From NCBI GenBank assembly GCA_035378845.1, contig DAOSUP010000004.1:1-64000 (forward strand): a stretch of DNA of 64,000 bases, in the 5' to 3' direction. Source of the DNA: JAKOUL01 sp035378845. Lineage in GTDB: Bacteria > Dictyoglomota > Dictyoglomia > Dictyoglomales > Dictyoglomaceae. A program made the position numbers and the translations under genes. Under the pieces are notes generated by a model. It was not told the DNA's origin, did no database searches, and worked only from the letters and a program-made list of their open reading frames with translations. Numbering within the stretch: the stretch's first letter is position 1; the number at the start of each line of letters is the position of its first letter. Below, piece after piece: positions 10,401 through 18,116 of the stretch.

Positions 10401-10646
10401 CAAACATTCATCAGAAGTCCTTAGTGGAGAATCAATTCTAATACCATCTTCTGTCGTTACAAATTCTAAGGATAAACCTTGCCTTGAAGATTCTATAGGA
10501 TTTATTTCATCAAGAACCTCTCTTAAACCTTGAGTTAAAAACCAATAGAAAGAATCATATTGAATTTTCAAAAGATCAGGGATATTCTGAAAAATGGGTC
10601 TATCATCAGTCCAGAAAATTTCTCTTTTAAATTCTCTGTTCCTCAT
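7422..10646 (-). CDS. rpoB: DNA-directed RNA polymerase subunit beta
   Basis: Beta subunit, 1074 residues, a compact form lacking the large lineage-specific insertions of E. coli. The rifampicin-pocket segment LSQFMDQTNPLSELAHKRR is close to the E. coli sequence; the second residue after MDQ is as usual Asn, but the first is Thr instead of Asn. The RxxGKxxGRHGNKG-type motif (KISGRHGNKGV) and the C-terminal MEVWALEAYGAAHTLEEML clamp motif are intact. An AAGGAGATGAGGT ribosome site precedes the ATG. The ribosomal genes rplJ and rplL, which often precede rpoB, are not upstream. Instead there is a 156-base gap and a GDT1-family gene, so rpoB probably starts its own transcript. Confidence 0.97.
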   Translation of the reverse strand: MRNREFKREIFWTDDRPIFQNIPDLLKIQYDSFYWFLTQGLREVLDEINPIESSRQGLSLEFVTTEDGIRIDSPLRTSDECLEKGLTYESALYVKTRLYYKDEHKDIKDIKEQLVFFGNIPQMTDRATFIVNGTEKVIVNQITRSPGVFFQEAGNSIIGTLIPTRGGWIEFELDNNGIIYIHPNGIKKFPVSLILRALGYDLDYFSEFLGSEELSYLETTFAKDNINDRNQAIFEACGRLRPSDVPSKEEEALKVVKQMFFDVRRYNLGKVGRYKLNQRLGLNIPLDNYALTEEDFVEIVKRLTMVKTEKDELDDIDHLGNRRIKSVGELLQMQFRAGLARVEKLIKEKMALTDPEQASPINLVSTRPLMAAVREFFNRNPLSQFMDQTNPLSELAHKRRISALGPGGLTRERATFEVRDIHPSHYGRVCPIETPEGPNAGLINYLSTLAIVDEYGFLRTPYYRVKDGKMTDEIVYLSATDEEKYTIASFDVRLNKNKEIIDDLVHARRKGKFILCSPEEVDLLGVSPYQTVSISTALIPFLEHDDANRALMGSNMQRQAVPLIQTEIPLVSTGIEEMIAKNTGVVVISDVDGVVRKVSSCEIVIETDDKQEKKYQLVKYRRKYRRSNQGTCWNQKPIVETGQRVKKGDVIADGPATSNGKLALGRNVLVAFLPWGGYNYEDAIIISERLVKEDLFTSIHIEEYEVKARDTKLGPEEITRDIPNIGEDTIRYLDKDGIVMIGAEVGPNDILVGKATPKGETELTPEERLLRAIFGEKSKEIKDTSLRMPHGEWGKVIDIKVLTRENDDELPAGVNKIVKVRVAQIRKISVGDKISGRHGNKGVVATILPEEDMPFLEDGTPVDIILNPLGVPSRMNVGQIFETHLGWAAKELGIYAVVPPFDEVLGENRSANLVKEMLRKAELPEDGRVTLYDGRTGEPFDQEVTVGSMYIMKLIHLADDKIHARSVGPYSLVTQQPLGGRAQFGGQRFGEMEVWALEAYGAAHTLEEMLTYKSDDVSGRIEAYSVIVSGNLIKEPGVPESFKVLVRELQGLGIKVSAYIGNKLVNLYKIDDES

Positions 10647-10686
10647 ACCTCATCTCCTTTTTTCTTTAAAGATTAGACAAAATTAT

Positions 10687-10692
10687 ATTATA
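10687..10692 (-). promoter_or_regulatory. Candidate -10 box for rpoBC
   Basis: On the minus strand TATAAT occurs at this position about 41 bases upstream of the rpoB ATG, overlapped by a second TATAAT at 10682-10687. No convincing -35 box lies 16-18 bases upstream. The 156-base gap 10647-10802 is otherwise very AT-rich and holds no gene. Confidence 0.4.
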
Positions 10693-10760
10693 CTACAAAA
10701 GCAACTATTACAAAATTGCAATAATTTAAGAAAAAACGAGAAAACAAAAGATTAAAATGG

Positions 10761-10795
10761 AAAAGTATGATAATTTTTTTAATTTCTATACTTTT
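10761..10795 (-). terminator. Possible weak terminator after the GDT1-family gene
   Basis: An AAAAGTAT / ATACTTTT inverted repeat flanks a loop of AT-only sequence just after the stop of the GDT1-family gene. A T-rich stretch follows on the minus strand. The stem is almost all A-T, so it is at best a weak terminator between this gene and rpoB. Confidence 0.25.
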
Positions 10796-10802
10796 TGCTT
10801 CT

Positions 10803-11075
10803 TTAACCCTTTATAAGCATAAAAATCCCTATAATTATAAAAAGTATACCACCTATTTTCTCAAAAATACCTTCAGGTATAAATTTTGTTAATATCCCTC
10901 CTAAATAAGCTCCCAAAAAACTCAGTAAAATAAAGGATAAAGAAGCTCCTAAGAAGACCCAGAAAGGATTTTTTGTTTTTAGGACCAAACTTAAGACTGC
11001 AAATTGTGTCTTATCTCCTAATTCTGCAATGAAAATAGTACTAAAAGCTAAAAGTAGTATCTCTAATTTATCCAA
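10803..11075 (-). CDS. Half-size GDT1/TMEM165 (UPF0016) family membrane protein
   Basis: A 90-residue hydrophobic protein with three predicted membrane segments (about residues 4-28, 36-58 and 70-88). The motif ELGDKT at residues 18-23 is the family signature E-x-G-D-[KR]-[TS]. Characterised members export Mn2+ or exchange Ca2+/Mn2+ for protons, so manganese or calcium homeostasis is likely by family. Most members have two copies of the motif; this one has a single copy and no partner next to it, so it would have to work as a homo-oligomer. The start is TTG with a well placed AAAGGAGTGG ribosome site. It is transcribed divergently from the MFS gene. Confidence 0.8.
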   Translation of the reverse strand: MDKLEILLLAFSTIFIAELGDKTQFAVLSLVLKTKNPFWVFLGASLSFILLSFLGAYLGGILTKFIPEGIFEKIGGILFIIIGIFMLIKG

Positions 11076-11148
11076 AAAATACCACTCCTTTATAAAAAAT
11101 AAAATTTTTAAAAACTATTAAATTAAATCAACTTGTTAAGAATGGTCA

Positions 11149-11174
11149 ATTATACAATACTTTTATTGTATAAT
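11149..11174. promoter_or_regulatory. Perfect 11-bp inverted repeat overlapping divergent -10 boxes
   Basis: ATTATACAATA (11149-11159), a CTTT spacer, then TATTGTATAAT (11164-11174) form a perfect palindrome. TATAAT at 11169-11174 can serve as -10 for the plus-strand MFS gene. Its mirror at 11149-11154 can serve as -10 for the minus-strand GDT1-family gene, with TTGTAT at 11173-11178 as a possible -35 (18-base spacer). The arrangement suggests one operator controlling both genes. The regulator is unknown. Confidence 0.5.
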
Positions 11175-11208
11175 ACAATTAAAAATTTTTAAACAATCGG
11201 AGGTATCT

Positions 11209-12372
11209 ATGTGGAATGTAATTATTACAGGAATAGCAAGTTTCCTGACAGATATAAGTACAGAAATGTTCTATCCGTTAATATCCTTTTACTTAGCAGC
11301 TTTAGGAGCAGGTCCTGCTATCTTAGGAGTAGTAGAGGGAATAGCAGAAAGTATTGCTTCATTACTAAAGGTATATTCAGGATATTTTTCGGATAAGCTT
11401 AAAAAAAGAAAAGCATTAGCTATATTTGGATATTCTTTTTCTGCGGTAGGTAAAGTCTTTTTATACCTTGCTCAAAGTTGGGCGGGAGTTTTCATTGGGA
11501 GGCTTGCTGATAGATTTGGGAAGGGAATAAGAACTGCACCAAGAGATGCATTAATTGCAGAATCCTCTTCGTCTAAAGAAAGAGGCAAAGCCTTTGGTTT
11601 ACATAGAGCAATGGATTCATTAGGAGCAACCTTAGGAGTACTAATATCTATCTTTATAATAAGCAGACTTAATCTAAGTGAAAATACAAATCTGGCATCT
11701 TATATTCCAACCTTTAGACAGATAATACTTTTAAGTTTAATCCCTGCTATACTGGGAGTATTTGTATTATTCTTAGCTAAGGAAACAGTTCAAAAAGAAT
11801 CCTCAGAAAAAACAATGCCAAAATTGGAATGGAGAAAATTAGATAAAAAATTAAAAGGTTTTTTAATATTCTCTTTCATTTTTACCTTAGGAAATTCTTC
11901 AAATCAGTTTCTTTTTTTACGAGCAGGAGATTTGGGAGCTTCTCTACTTAATGTATTAGTTCTCTACTTTGTTTATAACTTAATATATGCTATATTTTCT
12001 CTACCTGCAGGTTCTCTTTCTGATAAAATAGGAAGAAAAAAGATTCTTATAGCTGGATACTTATTTTATGGTCTTGTGTATTTTGGATTTGGATTAGCTT
12101 CAAAATATAGTCACCTTTGGATATTATTTCCTTTATATGGTCTTTACATAGCCTTTACAGAAGGCGTAGAAAAGGCTCTTATTTCTGACTTAGCTCCTTC
12201 TCATATTAAAGCTACGGTTATTGGACTCCATGCAACTTTAACAGGTATTGGACTCTTCCCTGCATCTCTAATAGCAGGACTATTATGGAGTTCATTAGGA
12301 CCTCAAGCACCATTTATTTTAGGAGGAATTTTAGGTATCTCTGCTGCTATTGGTCTTCGTTTTATACTCTAA
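11209..12372 (+). CDS. Major facilitator superfamily transporter
   Basis: A 387-residue integral membrane protein with about 11-12 hydrophobic segments. The first half has the cytoplasmic-loop motif GRLADRFGKGIRTAPRD (about residues 96-112), a form of the MFS A-motif seen in a subfamily of putative drug or metabolite exporters. The second half has a matching loop, GSLSDKIGRKK (about 266-276). The substrate cannot be read from the sequence. The start is an ATG with CGGAGG five bases upstream. It diverges from the GDT1-family gene across a shared palindrome. The next gene, rel, begins 30 bases after its stop. Confidence 0.85.
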   Translation: MWNVIITGIASFLTDISTEMFYPLISFYLAALGAGPAILGVVEGIAESIASLLKVYSGYFSDKLKKRKALAIFGYSFSAVGKVFLYLAQSWAGVFIGRLADRFGKGIRTAPRDALIAESSSSKERGKAFGLHRAMDSLGATLGVLISIFIISRLNLSENTNLASYIPTFRQIILLSLIPAILGVFVLFLAKETVQKESSEKTMPKLEWRKLDKKLKGFLIFSFIFTLGNSSNQFLFLRAGDLGASLLNVLVLYFVYNLIYAIFSLPAGSLSDKIGRKKILIAGYLFYGLVYFGFGLASKYSHLWILFPLYGLYIAFTEGVEKALISDLAPSHIKATVIGLHATLTGIGLFPASLIAGLLWSSLGPQAPFILGGILGISAAIGLRFIL

Positions 12373-12382
12373 AGAGTTGTTG

Positions 12383-12388
12383 TATAAT
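12383..12388 (+). promoter_or_regulatory. Candidate -10 box directly upstream of rel
   Basis: A perfect TATAAT lies 14 bases before the rel ATG. If used, transcription would begin only about 7 bases before the start codon, giving a nearly leaderless message. No clear -35 box is seen 17 bases upstream. The short gap shows no Shine-Dalgarno sequence. Confidence 0.35.
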
Positions 12389-12402
12389 TAATAAAATACA
12401 CT

Positions 12403-14580
12403 ATGGAAAATGAAAAAGGGTTATTTCAAAATTTAATTAAAAAAAATACTGGGAAATATTCTTCAGAAAATCTGAAGAGAGCTTTTCTTTTTGCCCAAAA
12501 AGCTCATCAAGGACAATTCAGAAAATCTGGAGAACCGTATATAACTCATCCTGTAGAAGTAGCAAAAATATTAATGGATCTTGGCATGGATGAAACTGTA
12601 GTAATTGCTGGATTTTTGCACGATATTCTTGAAGATACTGAAGTAACCCCAGAAGAAGTAGAAAAAGAATTTGGCAAAGATGTCCTATCATTAGTTGATG
12701 CCATAACAAAATTGGAGAAGTTGAGCTTTTATCCTACAGAAGCATATAGAGCTCAAAACTTGAGAAAAATGTTTATTGCTATGGCAAAAGACATTAGAGT
12801 AATAATTGTTAAACTGGCAGATAGACTTCATAATATGCAAACCTTGCAATACCAAGAAGAGGAAAACCAAAGAAGAATAGCCAAAGAAACTTTAGAAATT
12901 TATGCTCCATTAGCTCATAGACTTGGTGTATGGGATATAAAGTGGAAGTTAGAAGATTTGGCTTTTAGGTACTTAGAGCCAGAAAAATACCATCTGGTAG
13001 CCAAGAAAGTAGCTGAAACCAGGAAAGAAAGAGAGGATTTTATACAAAAAGCCATAGAAATGCTTAAGGATGAACTAAATAAAGCTGGAATAGAAGCAGA
13101 AGTTACAGGAAGAGCAAAACATCTCTACAGTATATACCAAAAGATGATTAAAAAGGGGATAGAGATTGAGGAAATGTATGATCTTCTTGGGGTTAGAGTC
13201 ATCGTAAACTCCGAAAAAGAATGCTACGAGGTGTTAGGCATTATTCATAGTATGTGGAAACCTATACCCGGAAGATTTAAGGATTATATAGCCAATAGAA
13301 AATCTAACAATTATCAATCTCTTCACACAACTGTTATAGCCTTGGATGGAAAACCTTTAGAAGTACAGATAAGAACCTGGGAGATGCATAGAATAGCAGA
13401 ATATGGTGTTGCAGCCCACTGGTTATATAAGGAAAAAATTAAAAAGCCAGACTCCTTTGAAGAGAAGCTTTCTTGGGTAAGACAACTTCTTGAGTGGCAA
13501 AAAGAACTTACTGATGATCAAGAATTTTTAGAATCTATAAGAAGTGACCTTTTTGAAAAAGAAATCTATGTCTTTACTCCAAAGGGTGATGTAGTAGCGC
13601 TACCTCAGGGTTCAACTCCTATTGACTTTGCATATACGATTCACACAGAGGTAGGTCATAGATGTAAAGGAGCAAAGGTTAATAGTAAAATGGTACCACT
13701 AAATTATATACTCCAAAATGGAGATATCGTAGAGATAATCACAAGCAAAGAGGAAGGTAAACCAAGCAGAGATTGGCTTAACATTGTTAAAACTTCTCAA
13801 GCTAAAAATAAAATAAAACAGTATTTTAGAAAACTTGCCAGAGAAGAAACTATAGAAAAAGGCAAAGAACTTTTTGAAATAGAGATAAAAAAGAATGAGG
13901 ATTGGCTCAAAGAAATATTTAATAAAGAAGATATATCAGTAACTGACCTCTTAGAAAGTAGTATTGGAAAAACATTTATGAATGAGATGGGTATTAAAGA
14001 AATAGAATCTTTTCTTTTAAGTATTGGAGCAGGAGAAATCACTCCTCAACAGATTATAGAAAGATTTAAAAAGGAAAGTAAAAAAGAAGTTCTCCTCACA
14101 ATAACAGAAAAAGGAAAAGAACATTTCATAGAAGGACTTGAGATCTTAGGTTTAGATAATATAATGACAAGAATAGCAGAGTGTTGTCACCCTATTCCTG
14201 GAGATGCGGTGGTAGGGTATATTTCAAAAGGAAAAGGAATTGTTGTACATAGAGAAGATTGCCCTAATTTAATTAACTTAAAGAAAAAATATCCCGAAAA
14301 GATTGTACCTATTGAATGGCAGAGAGTAACAAATGGTAAATATAAAGCAGGATTGGAAATTGAAGCTATAGATAGAGTTGGATTATTAAAAGATCTCATA
14401 GAAAGAATCTCTCAAGCAAGAATAAATATCTTAGATTTAGGCACTAAAGTTGGTAGGGATGGCATAGCAAGAATAAAGATTGTTGTTGAAATTGACAATC
14501 CTGCTGTTTTCTATTACCTTATTGATGAAATAAAAAGACTCTCTGACATAATATCGGTAAAGAGATCTGTTCGGCTCTAA
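12403..14580 (+). CDS. rel: Bifunctional (p)ppGpp synthetase/hydrolase
   Basis: Makes and degrades the stringent-response alarmone, 725 residues, the usual length for long RSH proteins. The hydrolase domain has the THP (48-50) and FLHD (71-74) metal-site motifs with ED at about 77-78. The synthetase domain shows RFKDYIA (291-297), NYQSLHTT (303-310) and EVQIRT (320-325). A TGS domain spans about 388-450, a conserved-Cys region with AECCHPIPGD comes next, and an ACT domain is at the C-terminus (about 650-725). Hydrolase residues look intact, so it should be bifunctional. No ribosome site precedes the ATG, which is unusual here. It heads the dtd-hisS-aspS train. Confidence 0.95.
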   Translation: MENEKGLFQNLIKKNTGKYSSENLKRAFLFAQKAHQGQFRKSGEPYITHPVEVAKILMDLGMDETVVIAGFLHDILEDTEVTPEEVEKEFGKDVLSLVDAITKLEKLSFYPTEAYRAQNLRKMFIAMAKDIRVIIVKLADRLHNMQTLQYQEEENQRRIAKETLEIYAPLAHRLGVWDIKWKLEDLAFRYLEPEKYHLVAKKVAETRKEREDFIQKAIEMLKDELNKAGIEAEVTGRAKHLYSIYQKMIKKGIEIEEMYDLLGVRVIVNSEKECYEVLGIIHSMWKPIPGRFKDYIANRKSNNYQSLHTTVIALDGKPLEVQIRTWEMHRIAEYGVAAHWLYKEKIKKPDSFEEKLSWVRQLLEWQKELTDDQEFLESIRSDLFEKEIYVFTPKGDVVALPQGSTPIDFAYTIHTEVGHRCKGAKVNSKMVPLNYILQNGDIVEIITSKEEGKPSRDWLNIVKTSQAKNKIKQYFRKLAREETIEKGKELFEIEIKKNEDWLKEIFNKEDISVTDLLESSIGKTFMNEMGIKEIESFLLSIGAGEITPQQIIERFKKESKKEVLLTITEKGKEHFIEGLEILGLDNIMTRIAECCHPIPGDAVVGYISKGKGIVVHREDCPNLINLKKKYPEKIVPIEWQRVTNGKYKAGLEIEAIDRVGLLKDLIERISQARINILDLGTKVGRDGIARIKIVVEIDNPAVFYYLIDEIKRLSDIISVKRSVRL

Positions 14581-14585
14581 GTATA

Positions 14586-15056
14586 ATGAAGGCTGTTATA
14601 CAAAGAGTTAAGAAGGCAGTCGTAAAGACAAATGGGAAAGTCCTTGGAGAGATCTCCAAGGGACTTTTAATTTTTTTAGGAGTTGCGGAAGAAGATACAG
14701 AAGATGACATAAAAATCTTAGGTGAAAAAATAAGAAATCTAAGAATATTTTCTGATGATGAAGGAAAATTAAATCTTACTATCTCTGATATAAAAGGCGA
14801 ATTTTTGGTGGTCTCTCAATTTACCTTATTAGCAGATTGTAGAAAGGGAAGAAGACCTAATTTTTCTAACGCTGCTACAAAAGAAAAGGCTTATGATTAC
14901 TATAAAAAGTTCATCCAATATTTAAGACAATGTGGAGAAAAAGTAGCTGAGGGAGAATTTCAAGCATATATGGAAGTAGAACTTATAAATGATGGTCCTG
15001 TGACTATAATCTTAGATAGTGAAGACCTTAAAAAAACAAGGAGGCAAAAAGAATGA
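14586..15056 (+). CDS. dtd: D-aminoacyl-tRNA deacylase
   Basis: Hydrolyses D-amino acids (and glycine on tRNA-Ala) from mischarged tRNA, 156 residues. The family motif SQFTLLAD followed by CRKGRRPNFSNAA lies at about residues 78-99. The second active-site motif, NDGPVTI, is at about 138-144 and carries the Gly-Pro pair that excludes L-amino acids. It starts 5 bases after the rel stop, and its TGA overlaps the hisS ATG, so the three genes are probably co-translated. Rel, Dtd and HisRS adjacent is a common bacterial arrangement. Confidence 0.93.
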   Translation: MKAVIQRVKKAVVKTNGKVLGEISKGLLIFLGVAEEDTEDDIKILGEKIRNLRIFSDDEGKLNLTISDIKGEFLVVSQFTLLADCRKGRRPNFSNAATKEKAYDYYKKFIQYLRQCGEKVAEGEFQAYMEVELINDGPVTIILDSEDLKKTRRQKE

Positions 15057-16300
15057 ACATCGGACTACCAAGGGGAGTGCAAGATATTCTTCCAGAAGAT
15101 ATACCTTATTGGCATTTCGTAGAAGAGACTGCCAAAAAAATCTTTAAGACTTACAATTACAAAGAGATTAGAACGCCCATCTTTGAGTATACAGAATTAT
15201 TTACAAAGGGAACTGGAGAAACCACCGATATAGTAATGAAAGAAATGTATACTTTTTTAGATAAAAAAGGTAGATCTTTAACTCTAAGACCCGAGGGTAC
15301 TCCTGGTGTCATTAGAGCTTTCTTAATAAACAAAATCTATAATATAACGCCAGTCTGGAAAGTATATTATATAGGACCTATGTTTCGCTACGAGAGACCC
15401 CAAGCAGGAAGATATAGAGAATTTCACCAATTAGGGGTAGAAGTCTTAGGAAGAAAAGATCCTTACATAGATTTTGAGATCATAAAACTGGCAGTAGAAA
15501 TTCTTAAAGAGCTAAAACTTGAAAATCTTGAAGTTGAGATAAATTCATTGGGCTGCTTAAAATGTAGACCTACGTATAGAACAGCGTTACAATCGTATTT
15601 TTATGAATATAAGGATAAACTCTCCCCTATTGACCAGGAAAGATTAGAAAGAAATCCTTTAAGAATTTTAGATTCCAAAGATGAAATTGCACAAGAGTTG
15701 AAAGAAAAAGCTCCTCAACCACTTGATTACTTATGTGAAGAATGTAAAATCCATTTTGATAAAGTAATTTCATATTTATCATTAGAAAAGATAAATTATA
15801 AGATTAGTCCTAAATTAGTAAGAGGGCTGGATTATTATACTCGTACTGTATTTGAAATAATTACTTCTTCTCTTGGAGCTCAAAATGCAATAATAGGTGG
15901 AGGAAGATACGATAATCTTGTAGAAACTTATGGAGGTCCATCAACTCCTGGTCTTGGATTTGCCGTTGGTATGGAAAGACTACTCCTTCTTTTAAAACAG
16001 CAGGGTTGTAACATTCAGACTGAACCTCTTATATTTATTGCTATAGAAAAAGAAGAATTTATAAAAGAAGGAATAAATTTATCCAATCAATTAAGAGCGA
16101 GCTATAGAGTGGAAGTAGGACCTCCTCAGGAATCTTTGAAAACACAATTAAAATGGGCTGATAAATTAGGTAGCACTATTGTTATATTCTTGGATGAAAA
16201 TATACTTGAAAATAAAATAAAAGTAAAAAATTTTATAGACGGAAAAGAAAAAATAGTTCCTTTAACAAATATCACAGAAGAATTAAAGATCATGTTATAA
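15053..16300 (+). CDS. hisS: Histidyl-tRNA synthetase
   Basis: Class II synthetase, 415 residues. The N-terminal PRGVQDILPED, the TLRPEGTPGVIRA motif (about residues 81-93), motif 2 (FRYERPQAGRYREFHQ, about 114-129), the histidine-binding segment RGLDYYTRTVFEI and motif 3 (GLGFAVGMERLL) are all present. The C-terminal 90 residues form the anticodon-binding domain. The ATG overlaps the dtd stop as ATGA, with an AGGAGG site about 9 bases upstream. Confidence 0.97.
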   Translation: MNIGLPRGVQDILPEDIPYWHFVEETAKKIFKTYNYKEIRTPIFEYTELFTKGTGETTDIVMKEMYTFLDKKGRSLTLRPEGTPGVIRAFLINKIYNITPVWKVYYIGPMFRYERPQAGRYREFHQLGVEVLGRKDPYIDFEIIKLAVEILKELKLENLEVEINSLGCLKCRPTYRTALQSYFYEYKDKLSPIDQERLERNPLRILDSKDEIAQELKEKAPQPLDYLCEECKIHFDKVISYLSLEKINYKISPKLVRGLDYYTRTVFEIITSSLGAQNAIIGGGRYDNLVETYGGPSTPGLGFAVGMERLLLLLKQQGCNIQTEPLIFIAIEKEEFIKEGINLSNQLRASYRVEVGPPQESLKTQLKWADKLGSTIVIFLDENILENKIKVKNFIDGKEKIVPLTNITEELKIML

Positions 16301-16338
16301 TTACAGATAATTTTTTATAAAGAAGGGTGGGACTAATT

Positions 16339-18108
16339 TTGAAAAGAAGCCACTATTGCGGAGAATTAAATATAAAAAACATAGGTGAAAAAGTAAAACT
16401 TTCAGGATGGATTCATACAATTAGACATCATGGGGGACTTATTTTCATAGATCTTAGAGACAGAAGTGGAATTATCCAATTAGTATTTGATCCTTCCATA
16501 TCTGAAGAAAGCTATAAATTAGCTGATACTTTTAGAAATGAATGGGTTATAAGTGTTGAAGGGAAAATAAGAAAAAGACCAGAAGGAATGGAGAATCCTA
16601 AAATATCCACAGGAGAGATTGAAATGGAAGTAAATAAAATTACTATTGAAAATACATCAAAGCCTCTTCCTTTCAATCTCTGGTCAAATACAGAAGTAGA
16701 TGAACTGATAAGACTTAAATATAGATATTTAGATCTCCGAAGAGAAAAAATGCAATACAATCTAAGCTTTAGACACAAGTTTCTTTTAACTATTAGAAAT
16801 TTTTTAGATAAAAAAGGATTCTTAGAGATAGAAACCCCATATCTCATTGTAAGTACGCCTGAAGGCGCAAGAGATTTTATTATACCAAGCAGATTACAAC
16901 CAGGTAAATTCTATGCTCTTCCTCAGTCTCCTCAACTTTTCAAGCAGATGTTAATGGTCGCTGGTTTTGATAAATATTTTCAAATTGCAAAATGTTTTAG
17001 AGATGAAGATTTAAGAGCCGATAGGCAACCAGAATTTACTCAATTGGACATGGAGATGTCTTTTATAGAGCAAGAAGATATCTTTGCACTTATAGAAGAA
17101 TTATTTAAAATTGTACTCAAAGAAACTCTTAATATAGATATTGAAATACCTTTTCCTCATATAACATATGAGGAAGCAATGAATACCTATGGAAGTGACA
17201 AGCCTGATCTAAGATATAATCTAAAAATCACTGATGTTACTGATATCTTTAAAGATTTACCTTTGGATTTTCTAAAATCCAATTTAGAAAATCATATAAC
17301 AGTAAAAGGTATTTTACTCAGGAATATTACTCCTTCACGAAAAGAATGGAGTATTATTGAAAATAGAGTAAGAGAGCTGAAGGGAAAAGGAATAATGTGG
17401 TTTTCCTATAATGATAACGAAGTTAAATCTTCTATTGGAAAATATGTGGATGAAGAATTCAAAAATAAAATTATTAAATACTTAAACTTACAAGTAGGAG
17501 ACTCTTTTTTCAGTATTGCAGGAGAATGGAAAGATGTGACAAAGATCCTTGGAAATCTAAGAATAGAAATAGCAGAAATGTTCCATATCCCTATAAAAGA
17601 TGGACTTTTCTTCCTTTGGGTCACAGACTTTCCCCTTTTTGAATATGATGAGGAAGAAAAAAGAATTGTTGCTGAACATCATCCTTTTACCTCTCCTAAA
17701 AGGGAGGAAATAGAACTTTTAGAGAAGGATCCTCTAAAAGTACACGCTCAATGCTACGATTTAGTATTAAATGGCGTAGAACTTGGAAGTGGAAGCATTA
17801 GAATTCACCAAAGAGACATTCAAGAAAAAGTCTTTAAAATTTTAAACATCTCCCCTGAAGAAGCTAAGAAAAAATTTGGTTTTCTTCTTGAGGCTTTTGA
17901 ATACGGTGCTCCTCCTCATGGAGGCATTGCCCTTGGAATTGACAGACTTACTACTATTCTTACTAATTCTTCTTCTTTAAGAGATGTCATTGCTTTTCCA
18001 AAGACTCAAAGTGGTACATGCCCATTAACTAATGCCCCTTCCGATGTGGATCAAAAACAGTTAGAAGAAGTCCATATAAAAATAGTGTATGAGGAACATA
18101 ACGAATAG
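16339..18108 (+). CDS. aspS: Aspartyl-tRNA synthetase, bacterial type
   Basis: Class IIb synthetase with the bacterial GAD insertion domain, about 589 residues. The N-terminal OB-fold anticodon domain contains GWIHTIRHHGGLIFIDLRD. Motif 1 (ETPYLIVSTPEGARDF), motif 2 (FRDEDLRADRQPEFTQLD) and motif 3 (GGIALGIDRL) follow in order. I prefer the TTG at 16339 because an AAGGGTGGGA ribosome site lies about 7 bases upstream and the protein then begins KRSHYCGEL, as in other AspRS. The upstream in-frame GTG at 16327 would sit inside the ribosome site. A separate AsnRS is encoded later in the window, so this enzyme need not be non-discriminating. Confidence 0.95.
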   Translation: MKRSHYCGELNIKNIGEKVKLSGWIHTIRHHGGLIFIDLRDRSGIIQLVFDPSISEESYKLADTFRNEWVISVEGKIRKRPEGMENPKISTGEIEMEVNKITIENTSKPLPFNLWSNTEVDELIRLKYRYLDLRREKMQYNLSFRHKFLLTIRNFLDKKGFLEIETPYLIVSTPEGARDFIIPSRLQPGKFYALPQSPQLFKQMLMVAGFDKYFQIAKCFRDEDLRADRQPEFTQLDMEMSFIEQEDIFALIEELFKIVLKETLNIDIEIPFPHITYEEAMNTYGSDKPDLRYNLKITDVTDIFKDLPLDFLKSNLENHITVKGILLRNITPSRKEWSIIENRVRELKGKGIMWFSYNDNEVKSSIGKYVDEEFKNKIIKYLNLQVGDSFFSIAGEWKDVTKILGNLRIEIAEMFHIPIKDGLFFLWVTDFPLFEYDEEEKRIVAEHHPFTSPKREEIELLEKDPLKVHAQCYDLVLNGVELGSGSIRIHQRDIQEKVFKILNISPEEAKKKFGFLLEAFEYGAPPHGGIALGIDRLTTILTNSSSLRDVIAFPKTQSGTCPLTNAPSDVDQKQLEEVHIKIVYEEHNE

Positions 18109-18116
18109 GAGGAAAG

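Noticed and set aside
16327..16338. GTG at 16327 as the aspS start
   Set aside because: It overlaps the likely ribosome site; the TTG at 16339 has correct spacing and gives the usual AspRS N-terminus.
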